A stretch of DNA of 64,000 nucleotides, taken from assembly GCF_019091135.1 (NCBI RefSeq), contig NZ_JAGXJW010000016.1, positions 28,797-92,796 of the forward strand, given 5' to 3'. The notes under the pieces are model-generated. The model searched no databases and was not told where the DNA came from. It saw nothing but the letters and a program-made list of their open reading frames with translations. Shown here in pieces: positions 40,487-49,293 of the stretch. A program made the translations under genes and the position numbers. Position 1 is the stretch's first letter; each line of letters opens with the position of its first letter. Source of the DNA: Cohnella sp. GbtcB17 (GTDB lineage: Bacteria > Bacillota > Bacilli > Paenibacillales > Paenibacillaceae).

Positions 40487-42268
40487 ATGCGCTGGAATAT
40501 GGAAGGCGCGCCTTCGATGAAGGGCGGGCCGCTGAAGATGAGCATGTTCGCCAAATACACGGGATTGATCGTCGCCCTGTTTATCCCGATCGGCATCGTG
40601 TTCGCCTACGCCAACAACGTCGCGAACCGCGTCATCGGCACGGAGATGCGGGCTTCGAACATCAGTCAGCTGTCGTTCCTCTCGAGCCAGATCGACTCGC
40701 GGATCAATCAGACGATGGACTTCGTCTTCACGTTCTCCAAGGATCCAAATGTCCAGAAGTTCAACGGGCTCGGCGTCTGGGACGACCAGTACGACCGGAT
40801 GCAGACAAAGTACATGCTCCAGGAAAAAATGGAGCTGCAGTCCGGCATCGTGACGATCTGGCCGGTCGAGTTCACGGTGTATTCGCAGGTGCACAAGGAA
40901 GCCGTCACCAACTCGAACACGGACGCCCCGTACGACGAGGACTATCTGGCGCGCAACCTGTCGGGCAGCTGGATCTACGACGACCAGGCGCCGGCGTCGG
41001 GGGAAGCCAAGGCGTTCCGCTGGCTTTACACCGATTCGTTCGGGCAGCAGAACAAGCTCACGGGGAGCAATCTGGTCGTGCAGGCCAGCTTCGGCCGGGA
41101 GAATATCCAGAACATGCTGGATACGTACAAGGAAGGCGGCCAAGGAGATCCGCTGTTCTATTACAAGGGCCGCGCCCCGATCCCGAACCGCTCGGCGTCC
41201 GCACAGCTCGTCGCGGAGGTCCGGTCGTACCTGGACGGGCTCACCCTCGGCGACACGATGCAGCGAACGATCCGGCTGAACGGGGACAGCTACCTGGTCA
41301 GCCTCGTGAAGTCGCCGCTGCTCGGCGGTTATCTCGTAGACATCGCGCCGCTCGACCAGGTTCTCGGACCGATCTCGTCGAGCCGCAACCTTTTTTACCT
41401 GTCGATGCTGCTGCTCTTCCTGTTCGGCACCTTCATCTCCGTCCTGCTCTACCGGGACGTGCAGCGTCCGATCGCGAAGCTCATCGGCGGCCTCAAGAAG
41501 GTGCAGCGGGGCAACTTCTCGGCGCGCATCGACGCCAAGGCGAACGGCGAGTTCACGTTTCTGTTCTACCGGTTCAACGACATGTCGCGTCAGATCGAGC
41601 GCCTCGTCGAAAACGTGCTGAACGAACGGATGCGCGCCCAGGAGGCGACGATGAAGCAGTTGCAGGCGCAGATCAATCCGCATTTTCTCTACAACTGCCT
41701 CGGCTACATGATCAACATGGCGCAGATGAAGGAGAACGACGCCGTCGTCGCGATGGGGTACAACCTTAGCGCCTATTACCGATACATCACGCGGATGGAA
41801 AAGGAGACGGCGAGCCTCGCGGAGGAAATAAAGCTGATCGCGAACTACCTGGACATCCAGAAGTTGCGCAACGGCCGGATCCACTACACGATCGACGTGC
41901 CCGAGGAGATGCTTGGCCAGCAAGTGCCGCGCCTGATGCTCCAGCCCCTAGTGGAGAATGCCGTCATCCACGGCGTCGGCAAGTCGTACGCCTCGGGCGA
42001 GATTCGCATCCGCGGAGAGATGGCGGTGGACGGTCTCTGCCGGATCTTCGTCGACGACGACGGTCCCGGCATGGAGCCCGAGCGACAGGCCCTGCTGAAT
42101 CAACGGCTGACCGGCCCGCTCGAGGAAGATATGGGCGCAGGCCTTTGGAATACGAACCAACGCATCATCCATTTCTTCGGCAAGCGTTCAAGCCTCCGTT
42201 TCTTCCGCTCCGAACTCGGCGGCGTCCGCTCGGAGATCGTCTGGGAGATGCCGAAGTCGGCGCCATGA
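40487..42268 (+). CDS. YesM-like sensor histidine kinase
   Basis: A 593-residue membrane sensor. Two transmembrane helices (about 20-40 and 298-320) flank a roughly 260-residue extracellular sensing domain. A HAMP linker (about 320-372) follows, then the His_kinase domain of the LytS/YesM class with phospho-accepting His in QINPHFLYNCLGYM, and an ATPase domain with LVENAVIHG (N box) and DDGPGM (G1). ATG 40487 follows GGGAGGAACGCGCGT. The response regulator gene begins 37 bases after it. It probably senses extracellular sugar, perhaps through the lipoprotein encoded downstream, and drives the transport genes. Confidence 0.94.
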   Translation: MRWNMEGAPSMKGGPLKMSMFAKYTGLIVALFIPIGIVFAYANNVANRVIGTEMRASNISQLSFLSSQIDSRINQTMDFVFTFSKDPNVQKFNGLGVWDDQYDRMQTKYMLQEKMELQSGIVTIWPVEFTVYSQVHKEAVTNSNTDAPYDEDYLARNLSGSWIYDDQAPASGEAKAFRWLYTDSFGQQNKLTGSNLVVQASFGRENIQNMLDTYKEGGQGDPLFYYKGRAPIPNRSASAQLVAEVRSYLDGLTLGDTMQRTIRLNGDSYLVSLVKSPLLGGYLVDIAPLDQVLGPISSSRNLFYLSMLLLFLFGTFISVLLYRDVQRPIAKLIGGLKKVQRGNFSARIDAKANGEFTFLFYRFNDMSRQIERLVENVLNERMRAQEATMKQLQAQINPHFLYNCLGYMINMAQMKENDAVVAMGYNLSAYYRYITRMEKETASLAEEIKLIANYLDIQKLRNGRIHYTIDVPEEMLGQQVPRLMLQPLVENAVIHGVGKSYASGEIRIRGEMAVDGLCRIFVDDDGPGMEPERQALLNQRLTGPLEEDMGAGLWNTNQRIIHFFGKRSSLRFFRSELGGVRSEIVWEMPKSAP

Positions 42269-42305
42269 CCCACAACCTACGGATTCGGACAAGGAGTGCT
42301 ATCAT

Positions 42306-43913
42306 ATGCAAATGATCATCGTAGACGACGAAGCGCATTGGGTGGACAATCTGTCCATGCACAAGCCTTGGCACACGCTCGGCATCGAGCAAGTTCACAA
42401 GGCGTATTCCGCCCATGAGGCCCTGCAAATTATCAATACGCATCCGATCGACATCGTTATCTCCGACATCATCATGCCCGAGATGACCGGCGTCGAGCTC
42501 ATCGGCAAGATCAGGGAGTACGACAAGCGGATCAAGTGCATCATCTTGTCCGGCCACGCGGACTTCGACTATGCCAAGGAAGCCGTCCGCAACCACGCGG
42601 TCGACTACCTGCTCAAGCCGCCGACCGACGAGGAGCTGTTCGGGGCCGTCCGTACGGCGATCGAGCAGCTGAACGCGGAGTGGGAACGCGTCAGCTCGCT
42701 GGAGCGTACGCAGTTCGCCCTGCGCGAGAACTTGCCGATGCTGCGCGGCCAGCTGCTGCTTGGCGCCATCCGGGGCGAGCGGATGTCTGCAGAGGAGTGG
42801 ACGCGCAAGCTGGACACCTATGGACTGCCGTTCCGCGACGGGAACTGCGCGCTCGCGCTCGTGCGCCTGGAGGATGAGTTCGACCCGTACCGGAACAACG
42901 GCCAGCATCTGCTCGAGTATGCGATCGCCAATATCGCGGAGGAAATTTTCGGCGAGTTCATGGAGGTTTGGAGCGTCAAGGAGGAACACGGGTATCTAGC
43001 GTTTCTGCTGCAGTTGAAGCAGGGCGCGGCCGTGGACCGGCCCGACCTGCTGCTCGAGAACCTGGCCATGCAGGTGCAGGCTAAGGTGAAGCAGTATCTC
43101 AAGGGCTCGCTGTCGGTCGTCATCACCGAGCCCTTCCGCTTCCCCGGGGAGCTGGCGGAGCAGTACCGGCAAGCGGCCTCATACTTCCGGCGGATCGTCG
43201 GCGACGAGCGCGAATTCGTCATGAAGGTCGACTCGGCCGAGCAGCCTTCGCCGCTCGGGGCGCTCGAGGTGCTGCATCGGCCGCCGGTGCTCCTCCATCT
43301 GCTCGAGGCGGGGAGATGGGATGCGGTCGAGGACAAGCTCGCCGCGGTCTTCGCGGAGCTGGAGGACAAGGGCTCCGAGTCCTGGGAACACTGCATGGAG
43401 GTCGGCTTCGCGATCTCGTCCGCCTTCATGCACCTGGCGCACCGCGGCGGCAAGACGCTAGCCGGCCTGCTGGGCGGGGAAGACGAGCTCGCGCAGCTGG
43501 GGGAGACGTTCGCCTCGATCGGCAAGCTGCGCAAATGGGCGCTCGCGGCGCTTGCCCGGCTGCGCGAGGGTACGGTCGACGACGCCCAGGACGCGCGCTC
43601 GCATTACGTGCAGAAGATTCAAGCCTACGTGGACGCGAACTTGCATCTCGACGTGTCGCTGCGCGCGCTCGCGGACCATGTCAATTTGCATCCGACGCAC
43701 CTGTCCAAGATCTACAAGCTCGAGACCGGCGAGGGCATCAGCGACTACGTCGCCGCGCTGCGCATGAGCCGTGCCTGCCACCTGCTCAAGTCGACGGATA
43801 AGAAGATCTACGAGATCAGCATGGAGATCGGATACCTCGACCCCGCGTACTTCATCAAGGTGTTCAAGCGTCAGTTCGACGTCACGCCGCAGGAGTACAG
43901 AGAGCGTCATTGA
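42306..43913 (+). CDS. YesN-like response regulator with AraC-type DNA-binding domain
   Basis: A 535-residue regulator. The receiver domain (1 to about 120) has the acidic pair IVDDE, phospho-acceptor Asp in DIVISDIIMPEMTG and Lys in YLLKPP, all intact. A variable middle domain of about 290 residues is followed by an AraC/XylS double helix-turn-helix (about 430-535; LRALADHVNLHPTHLSKIYKLETGEGISDYVAAL...EISMEIGYLDPAYFIKVFKRQFDVTPQEYRE). GGAGTG precedes ATG 42306. It is the cognate partner of the YesM-like kinase and the likely activator of both permease and binding-protein units. Its stop codon overlaps a LacI-type operator. Confidence 0.95.
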   Translation: MQMIIVDDEAHWVDNLSMHKPWHTLGIEQVHKAYSAHEALQIINTHPIDIVISDIIMPEMTGVELIGKIREYDKRIKCIILSGHADFDYAKEAVRNHAVDYLLKPPTDEELFGAVRTAIEQLNAEWERVSSLERTQFALRENLPMLRGQLLLGAIRGERMSAEEWTRKLDTYGLPFRDGNCALALVRLEDEFDPYRNNGQHLLEYAIANIAEEIFGEFMEVWSVKEEHGYLAFLLQLKQGAAVDRPDLLLENLAMQVQAKVKQYLKGSLSVVITEPFRFPGELAEQYRQAASYFRRIVGDEREFVMKVDSAEQPSPLGALEVLHRPPVLLHLLEAGRWDAVEDKLAAVFAELEDKGSESWEHCMEVGFAISSAFMHLAHRGGKTLAGLLGGEDELAQLGETFASIGKLRKWALAALARLREGTVDDAQDARSHYVQKIQAYVDANLHLDVSLRALADHVNLHPTHLSKIYKLETGEGISDYVAALRMSRACHLLKSTDKKIYEISMEIGYLDPAYFIKVFKRQFDVTPQEYRERH

Positions 43914-43958
43914 AACGTTTCGCCAACAGCCTAACAGAGTCCTACGAAAACTAATATC
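43912..43958 (+). promoter_or_regulatory. LacI operator 3 and candidate YesN motif before the sugar-binding gene
   Basis: GAAACGTTTC (43912-43921) is identical to the two operators at the lacI-GH3 control region. TAACAGAGTCCTAC (43932-43945) resembles the motif at the permease promoter. The region lies within 125 bases upstream of the lipoprotein start. Confidence 0.55.
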
Positions 43959-44033
43959 TCCATATGGAAGCCCTCCCCGAACGGTTGGTACAGTTAACAC
44001 AGGCAGTCATCATGCGACAGTGGGGGATAAAAT

Positions 44034-45740
44034 ATGGGTAAATTCAAAAAGTCTTGGCTCGTGCCCGCGGCTATGTCGGTCGCCATGCTGGCCGGCTGCG
44101 CGGACAACGGCAACGGCAACGGAGCCGCAAGTCCGTCCGGCGCGGCATCGGGAGCAAGCGCGTCCGCATCCGCTTCTTCCGCGCAATCCGTGGCCGACAA
44201 GGCGTTCGCGGCAGGCAAGTACGATCCGCCGATCGAGATCAGCACGATCCTTATGCCGACGACGTACTCGAACGGCGACACCAAGGAGAACAACGTGCAC
44301 GACCGCTGGATGCTCGACACGCTCGGCATCAAGCTGAGCAAGGATACGTGGTATCCGGCCGGCAGCGATCAATACAAGCAGCAGCTTCAGCTCGCCCTGA
44401 CCTCCGGGGAGAAGCTGCCCGACTTCATCATGGTGCCGACCGACTCGGTGCTGACCAACCAGCTGATCGACTCGGGCGAGTTCATGCCGATCGACGAGCT
44501 TTTCGACAAGTACGCCACAAAGGTCTGGAAGGACCACGCCGCCCAGCATCCTGAGCTGTGGTACCCGTTCACCAAGGACGGCAAGCATTGGAACCTGCCG
44601 ATCATGGAGTACACGGACAACGACGACACGCTGCTCTGGCTGCGCGAAGACTGGATGGAGAAGCTCAACCTTGAAGCTCCGAAGACGATCGCGGATCTTG
44701 AGAACATCATGGACAAGTTCAAGAATCAAAACCCTGACGGCCTGGCGCCGAAGGACGTCTACCCGCTCGCCATCTCGCTCAAGAACAACACGAACACGTG
44801 GATGGGCGGCCTCGACTGGCTGTTCGGCGCGTACGGCACGATTGAAGAGCAGTGGAACAAGGACGCCGACGGCAATCTCGAATACGGCTCCGTGAACCCG
44901 GGCGCGAAGCAAGCGCTGGCGAAGCTGCAGGAGTGGATGAAAAAGGGCTACATTCACCCGGATACCGCGCTGTGGGACGAAGGCAAGTCCGCCGAGATCT
45001 GGACCAAGGGCAACGCCGGCGTGCTGCCGGGCGCGAACTGGGTGCCGGACTGGCCGGCTCCGGACCTGCTCAAGAACGTGGCAGGCGCGAAGTACAAGGC
45101 TTACCCGGTCCCGGCGGGTCCGGACGGCAAGATCGGCACCAAGTGGCAGAACTCGGGCGTCAACAGCAGCTTCATGGTCAACAAGAACGCCGAGCATCCG
45201 GAAGCGATCCTGCTGTACTACAACTACATGCTGGATAACCTCGCCAACCCGGCCGCAGGCAGCCCGTACGAGCACGGCTTCGCCAAAGGCTACGACTGGG
45301 ATATCGTCGACGGCCAGCCGACGAGCGATGCGTCCAAGATCAAAAACTACAACGACAAGTTCCCGTTCATCACCGGCCCGGCGCGCATTCCGGACCTGTA
45401 CATGAAGACGCTCGTCAAGCTCGCCGACGGCGGCAAGCCGGAGACGCCTTACGAGAAGCAGCAGGCCGAGTCCCGCAAGCCGGAAAACTGGTACGCCGCG
45501 AAGGTCGTCATGTCGCAGATTGACGTCCGCAAACAAAACTACTTCACCGGCGCCGCGACGCCGACCATGATCGCCAAGTGGAACCTCCTGCGGCAATCCG
45601 AGCTGGAGACGTTCAACAAGATCATCTACGGCAAGCTGCCGGTCGACGCGTTCGACACGTTCGTCGCCAGCTGGAAGGCGAACGGCGGCGATCAGGTCAC
45701 CAAGGAAGTGAACGATTGGTTCAAGTCGGTCCAGCAATAA
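44034..45740 (+). CDS. Extracellular sugar-binding lipoprotein (LplA/YtcQ-like)
   Basis: A 568-residue ABC transporter solute-binding protein, CUT1 type with the long (over 500 residues) form paired with LplB/LplC permeases. The signal peptide ends in VAMLAGCADNG (lipobox), then an Ala/Ser tether, and a binding domain with LTSGEKLPDFIMVPTDSVLTNQLIDSGEFMPIDELFDKY and WLREDWMEKLNLEAPKT typical of the subfamily. GGGGGATAAAAT precedes ATG 44034. It is separated from its permeases by the YesM/YesN pair and has its own regulatory region, which explains higher expression of the binding protein. The sugar is unknown; the GH3 neighbours suggest a beta-glycoside. Confidence 0.94.
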   Translation: MGKFKKSWLVPAAMSVAMLAGCADNGNGNGAASPSGAASGASASASASSAQSVADKAFAAGKYDPPIEISTILMPTTYSNGDTKENNVHDRWMLDTLGIKLSKDTWYPAGSDQYKQQLQLALTSGEKLPDFIMVPTDSVLTNQLIDSGEFMPIDELFDKYATKVWKDHAAQHPELWYPFTKDGKHWNLPIMEYTDNDDTLLWLREDWMEKLNLEAPKTIADLENIMDKFKNQNPDGLAPKDVYPLAISLKNNTNTWMGGLDWLFGAYGTIEEQWNKDADGNLEYGSVNPGAKQALAKLQEWMKKGYIHPDTALWDEGKSAEIWTKGNAGVLPGANWVPDWPAPDLLKNVAGAKYKAYPVPAGPDGKIGTKWQNSGVNSSFMVNKNAEHPEAILLYYNYMLDNLANPAAGSPYEHGFAKGYDWDIVDGQPTSDASKIKNYNDKFPFITGPARIPDLYMKTLVKLADGGKPETPYEKQQAESRKPENWYAAKVVMSQIDVRKQNYFTGAATPTMIAKWNLLRQSELETFNKIIYGKLPVDAFDTFVASWKANGGDQVTKEVNDWFKSVQQ

Positions 45741-45751
45741 GGCGGATCGGC

Positions 45752-45795
45752 AAAAAAGGGACGGCCGCGAGAGCAATCTCACGGCCGTCTTTTTT
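45752..45795 (+). terminator. Rho-independent terminator of the sugar-binding gene
   Basis: AAAAAAGGGACGGCCGCGAGA pairs around GCAA with TCTCACGGCCGTC and then TTTTTT. Confidence 0.9.
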
Positions 45796-45826
45796 GCGTG
45801 CGGCTGATGCGATAACCATCCTTGCT

Positions 45827-46390
45827 TCAGGAGCTTGCCGTCGCCCTGGCCCCCTTGCGCAGCAGGCCCTCCAAGGCGCCTTTGACGAGCGCGGATTTGG
45901 CGACGTAGATCGGAAACGAGTAGACGTGATGCCAATTGAGCATCTCGTACAGATCGATCCAGACGCTGATGGGCTCCAAAATGAACGCAAACACCGCTCC
46001 CATAATCGTTTCCGCGATCAAAAACGACCGCCACTTGGGAAAGTACTGATAGACCAGCATGTGCAAAACGGGCAGCATGACGAGGTCAATCGACGAAAGC
46101 TCGGGAATAAACCGAAAAAGCTTATGCGGATAAATCCACAAATTGAGCTCGAAGCCGATATGATCCAACAAAAAGATGAGAAAACTGATCGTCACGCCGA
46201 ATAACAAAATGTTCGGGAGCCGGGCTTTATCGACGAGTCTCCACCAGACGATCCAGGGAATGATGAATGCCGCGAGCAGCAGCCACCACTGCGGCGCGAA
46301 CAGATCGTAGTGCAGCCAATATTTATGGCCGAGCGCTGTGAGCTTCCGATGGACATCCTCCATTTCTCCGAGCAGGGACTCGCTCGACAT
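45827..46390 (-). CDS. CBO0543-like membrane protein
   Basis: A 187-residue integral membrane protein with five predicted helices (WWLLLAAFIIPWIVWW, ILLFGVTISFLIFLLDHI, IDLVMLPVLHMLVYQYF, FLIAETIMGAVFAFILEPISVWI). The conserved pattern, with a Trp-rich first helix and YPHKLFRFIPELSSIDLVMLPV, resembles the CBO0543 family common in Bacillales, whose role is unknown. ATG 46390 is chosen because GGAGG lies 8 bases upstream; an upstream in-frame ATG has no such site. It is convergent with the sugar-binding gene across the terminator. Confidence 0.75.
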   Translation of the reverse strand: MSSESLLGEMEDVHRKLTALGHKYWLHYDLFAPQWWLLLAAFIIPWIVWWRLVDKARLPNILLFGVTISFLIFLLDHIGFELNLWIYPHKLFRFIPELSSIDLVMLPVLHMLVYQYFPKWRSFLIAETIMGAVFAFILEPISVWIDLYEMLNWHHVYSFPIYVAKSALVKGALEGLLRKGARATASS

Positions 46391-46567
46391 TCGTTCGACC
46401 TCCGATCCGAATTCCATTCACCGACCGCCGACACCGCGAATCCTCTCCGGCGACGGCCGCTGCCGCGGTTGCACAGCCTGAGCGTAGTCGTACTCTGGCT
46501 ATTGTTGCCTGAGCCGGTATATCTATGCGGACGTGCGGGACACTGTTCAATTGACGCTCCGCCCAGC

Positions 46568-46602
46568 AAAAAACGGAGGTCGGCAAACCGCCGGCCTCCG
46601 TT
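46568..46602 (-). terminator. Rho-independent terminator of the EEP-family gene
   Basis: AACGGAGG and CCTCCGTT arms with inner CGG/CCG pairing; on the minus strand the stem is followed by TTTTTTGC. Confidence 0.8.
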
Positions 46603-46617
46603 CTTCGTAATGGCTTG

Positions 46618-47409
46618 CTATTTCGTAGACAGCACCGCGCACACGGGATAGTGATCCGAAGGATAACGACCCTCGTATTGGCCCCGGTCCACTTCGATCC
46701 GCGCCACGGCGACGTCCGGCGAAGCGAAGATGTAGTCGATCGGCTCCCCAACCTCGCCGCCTCTGAACTCATGGAACGTCGATCCGGCTGCCTTGGCTCC
46801 GCCAGGGAGCGCCGAGTAGCCGTTTACGTAACCCGCTTGCTCCAATCCGTGCACGGCCGCGTGCTCCGGCCCGACGTTGAAGTCGCCGGTCAACGCGACC
46901 GGCGTCTCCGATCGCGCGCGCAGCGCTTCGATCCGATCCATGATCAGCCGCATCCCGTTCACCTGCGCCGGTTCGCTGACATGGTCGAGATGCGTATTGA
47001 ATATCGTCAAGCCGCCCCCATTCCCGCCTTCGTCCGCCGTGCCGACCAGCCTCGCCCACGTGCACATCCGCGGATAATCCGCGCCCCAGCCCAGCTCGCC
47101 GAGCCGCTCGGGCGTCTCCGACAGCCCGAAGCTGCCGTATTCCACGACCCTCGCCTTGCTTTTCTTGTACCAGACCGCACAGAATTCGTCCGCTTGCCCG
47201 CCGCGCCGGCCCTCGCCCACCCACGCATAATCCGGGAGCAGCGGCGCGAGATCCAACAGCATCGCATAAAGCGCCTCCTGCATGCACACGACGTCCGGTG
47301 CGTGGCGCAGGATCGCCTGTGCGACGGCTCGCGGCCGGTGCGGCCAGGCATTTTCGCCATCCGACGGGACGTTCGTTCGCAGATTAAACGTCATCACTTT
47401 CCATTCCAC
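46618..47409 (-). CDS. Endonuclease/exonuclease/phosphatase family protein
   Basis: A 263-residue metal-dependent phosphodiesterase-fold protein. The expected motifs appear in order: KVMTFNLR (metal Asn), VVCMQEAL (metal Glu), FNTHLDH, LTGDFNV (GDFN) and the terminal SDHYPV (SDH catalytic His). It is intracellular, with no signal peptide. GTG 47409 is preferred since GAGGTG stands 7 bases before it and the conserved domain starts directly; the longer upstream frame lacks support. DNase, phosphatase and sphingomyelinase-like activities all occur in the family, so the substrate is open. Confidence 0.9.
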   Translation of the reverse strand: MEWKVMTFNLRTNVPSDGENAWPHRPRAVAQAILRHAPDVVCMQEALYAMLLDLAPLLPDYAWVGEGRRGGQADEFCAVWYKKSKARVVEYGSFGLSETPERLGELGWGADYPRMCTWARLVGTADEGGNGGGLTIFNTHLDHVSEPAQVNGMRLIMDRIEALRARSETPVALTGDFNVGPEHAAVHGLEQAGYVNGYSALPGGAKAAGSTFHEFRGGEVGEPIDYIFASPDVAVARIEVDRGQYEGRYPSDHYPVCAVLSTK

Positions 47410-47585
47410 GCGTATCACCTCAAGTTCGTATTGGCGCACATGCCATGCAACTTGAAACCAGTTTACCGCGTGTGTCCCCTTCGGTCTATATCCGCCATTC
47501 ACGTCGGAACGCTCCACAACGAAAACGCATTCGGCGACGACCGCTCCTTTTTCTAACCGAATCTGTCACCTTTTTCGCCTAGCAC

Positions 47586-47594
47586 GATACTCTA
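47586..47594 (+). promoter_or_regulatory. Possible mother-cell (SigK/SigE) -10 element
   Basis: GATACTCTA differs from the SigK -10 consensus CATANNNTA by one base; an ACC lies about 15 bases upstream. It precedes the LysM protein gene by about 36 bases. Confidence 0.35.
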
Positions 47595-47629
47595 TATAGA
47601 CAAATGACCATTTTAACGGAGGGTTTATC

Positions 47630-48058
47630 ATGAATCGTGCATTTTTTCCCGGCGGCGGATTTGGCGGAGGAGTTGGCGGCGGATTTGGCGGCGGCGGGTT
47701 CGGTCGTCCCTTCTTTCGTCCCTTCCCCCATCCCTTTTTCCCCCGCCGCGCCTTATTTCCGTTTTTCTTCTTTTCTCCGTTCTTTTTCCCCTTCTTCAGG
47801 GACGGACAATCGGACGATATGCTTTTCGCGCAGCATCAATCTCAGCCAGGAGATACGTTAGCTTCTGTAGGCCACAAATACAATATCCCACATGCGATTC
47901 TGGAAGAAGCCAACCCGCATCTGTCCAATCCGAACCAGCTTCAAGCCGGCGAGATGGTTTACATCCCCCGCATTTCCAATATGATGTGCCAAAAGTCTTA
48001 CACGGAAATGCCGGCATCGGAGCAGCAGACGCAACCGGCGATGCAGAGCCAGTATTAA
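47630..48058 (+). CDS. LysM-domain protein with Gly/Phe-rich N-terminus (possible spore-coat protein)
   Basis: A 142-residue protein with no signal peptide. Residues 1 to about 57 are extremely rich in Gly, Phe and Pro (GGGFGGGVGGGFGGGGFG, then FF-P repeats). Residues about 70-115 are a LysM module (QPGDTLASVGHKYNIPHAILEEANPHLSNPNQLQAGEMVYIP), which binds peptidoglycan or chitin-like glycans. The tail is Gln/Met-rich. Leaderless LysM proteins such as SafA are assembled on the forespore; with the SigK-like -10, a spore-coat or cortex location is plausible. The ribosome site AACGGAGGG is strong. Confidence 0.8.
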   Translation: MNRAFFPGGGFGGGVGGGFGGGGFGRPFFRPFPHPFFPRRALFPFFFFSPFFFPFFRDGQSDDMLFAQHQSQPGDTLASVGHKYNIPHAILEEANPHLSNPNQLQAGEMVYIPRISNMMCQKSYTEMPASEQQTQPAMQSQY

Positions 48059-48083
48059 TAATACGAATAACAGAAAAAGACAT

Positions 48084-48116
48084 AAGCCGCCAATCGGAAA
48101 GATTGGCGGCTTAATT
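48084..48116 (+). terminator. Rho-independent terminator of the LysM gene
   Basis: AAGCCGCCAATC-GGAAA-GATTGGCGGCTT followed by AATT. Confidence 0.85.
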
Positions 48117-48340
48117 GCTATGGCGTATTTAATGAAACAGTGAATGCCTGTCAAGACCTATCCTTAAACGACACAATACGACAAAACGACCATATCATTT
48201 CGTTTAGAGCTTGTGGTAATATAAGCCTCAAATTCGTTCCCGGCGGGGGACCGATTTGCGGGACCGAACCCTGTCGCTCCGACAGCTGTTACAGCCCGCA
48301 CCAATCAACTCAGTACAAACTTCAAGGAGGCGTAACGGAA

Positions 48341-49231
48341 ATGATGAAAATGAAATGGACCGCGATCCTGTCCTGCGTATTGGCGGCAAGCTTGATGTCT
48401 GGAACGGCGGCATTCGCCAAATCGGCCGAGCAGCACGGCAACAAAGGCGGCAATTCGGCCGCCGTCAAAACGCAGGTGGAAGAGAAGAAGAACGAATCCA
48501 ACGGCCATGATAAAAAGGAAAGCGCTTCCTCCGCTACATACGGCAACTCGGAAAGCGTCACGTCCGCTACATACGGAGGACCGAACGGCTACAAAGGTCT
48601 GCTCCACGCCATCGAGAACGTCAAGGACAAGCCCGCCGGTCCCGTCCTGGCCAATCTCCTGCTCACCAAATACGAGATGAAGCTTACGGATCAGCAAAAG
48701 GCCGAACTCGAGGCCATCCAGGAGCAAGATAAAGCCTTGTCCGCGATCGCCGACTTGCTCGACCAAAAGGGAAGCGTCGTCGACGCCGTGTATGTGCAAA
48801 AAGAAGCCATCAAAGCCAACGCCAAAAACCTGGCCAGCTACCAGAAGCTCGGCAAGCTTTACAAAAAGTCGGGCAAGACCGGCGTGAATCTGTTCGTAAA
48901 CGGGGACGAGACGATTCCCGCAGTAGCGCCGATCATCCGCGACGGCAGCACGCTGGTGCCTTTCCGCGCCATCGCCGAAGCCTTGAAGGCGGAAGTCATT
49001 TATAACGCCGCCGACCGCACGGTCACCGTGACCCGCGACGGCACATCCGTCAAGCTCGTCTTGAACAGCAAGACGGCGTACGTCAACGGGAAAACCGTTA
49101 AACTGGACGTCACCGCGACCGTCGTGAAGGGCAGTACAGTCGTTCCCGTGCGTTTCGTCAGCGAAGCGCTGGACTCGACGGTCAAGTGGGAGCCGGTATC
49201 CCAATCCGTTGTAATCTACGACAATCCATAA
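48341..49231 (+). CDS. Secreted stalk-domain (copper amine oxidase N-terminal-like) protein
   Basis: A 296-residue exported protein. The signal peptide is MMKMKWTAILSCVLAASLMSG...AFA, followed by a charged region with two TSATYG-type repeats (about 60-80). A helical part comes next, then a C-terminal 'stalk' (Cu_amine_oxidN1) domain from about 180 (VNLFVNGDETIPAVAPIIRDGSTLVPFRAIAEALKAEV; TVVPVRFVSEALDSTVKWEP). The family is very numerous in Paenibacillus as cell-surface proteins; no amine oxidase activity is implied. AAGGAGG lies 10 bases before ATG 48341; a longer open frame upstream has no signal peptide and was rejected. Confidence 0.87.
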   Translation: MMKMKWTAILSCVLAASLMSGTAAFAKSAEQHGNKGGNSAAVKTQVEEKKNESNGHDKKESASSATYGNSESVTSATYGGPNGYKGLLHAIENVKDKPAGPVLANLLLTKYEMKLTDQQKAELEAIQEQDKALSAIADLLDQKGSVVDAVYVQKEAIKANAKNLASYQKLGKLYKKSGKTGVNLFVNGDETIPAVAPIIRDGSTLVPFRAIAEALKAEVIYNAADRTVTVTRDGTSVKLVLNSKTAYVNGKTVKLDVTATVVKGSTVVPVRFVSEALDSTVKWEPVSQSVVIYDNP

Positions 49232-49245
49232 AGACCGGTTAACGA

Positions 49246-49290
49246 AAACTGCGCTGCGAGTCCGAGACGGACCCGCAGCGCAGTTTTTTT
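49246..49290. terminator. Bidirectional terminator
   Basis: AACTGCGCTGCG and CGCAGCGCAGTT form a 12-bp stem (with GTCC/GGAC inner pairing), then TTTTTTT; on the other strand the run is AAAA/TTTT. It lies between convergent genes. Confidence 0.9.
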
Positions 49291-49293
49291 CTA

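Noticed and set aside
40436..41923. 495-codon minus-strand frame opposite the YesM kinase
   Set aside because: Shadow of the kinase gene; no domain and no ribosome site.
43912..43921. CcpA cre site
   Set aside because: GAAACGTTTC lacks the two extra central positions of the 14-bp cre consensus and is identical to the sites beside lacI.
44010..46034. 674-codon minus-strand frame opposite the sugar-binding gene
   Set aside because: Antisense shadow spanning the terminator; the plus-strand protein has a lipobox and family motifs.
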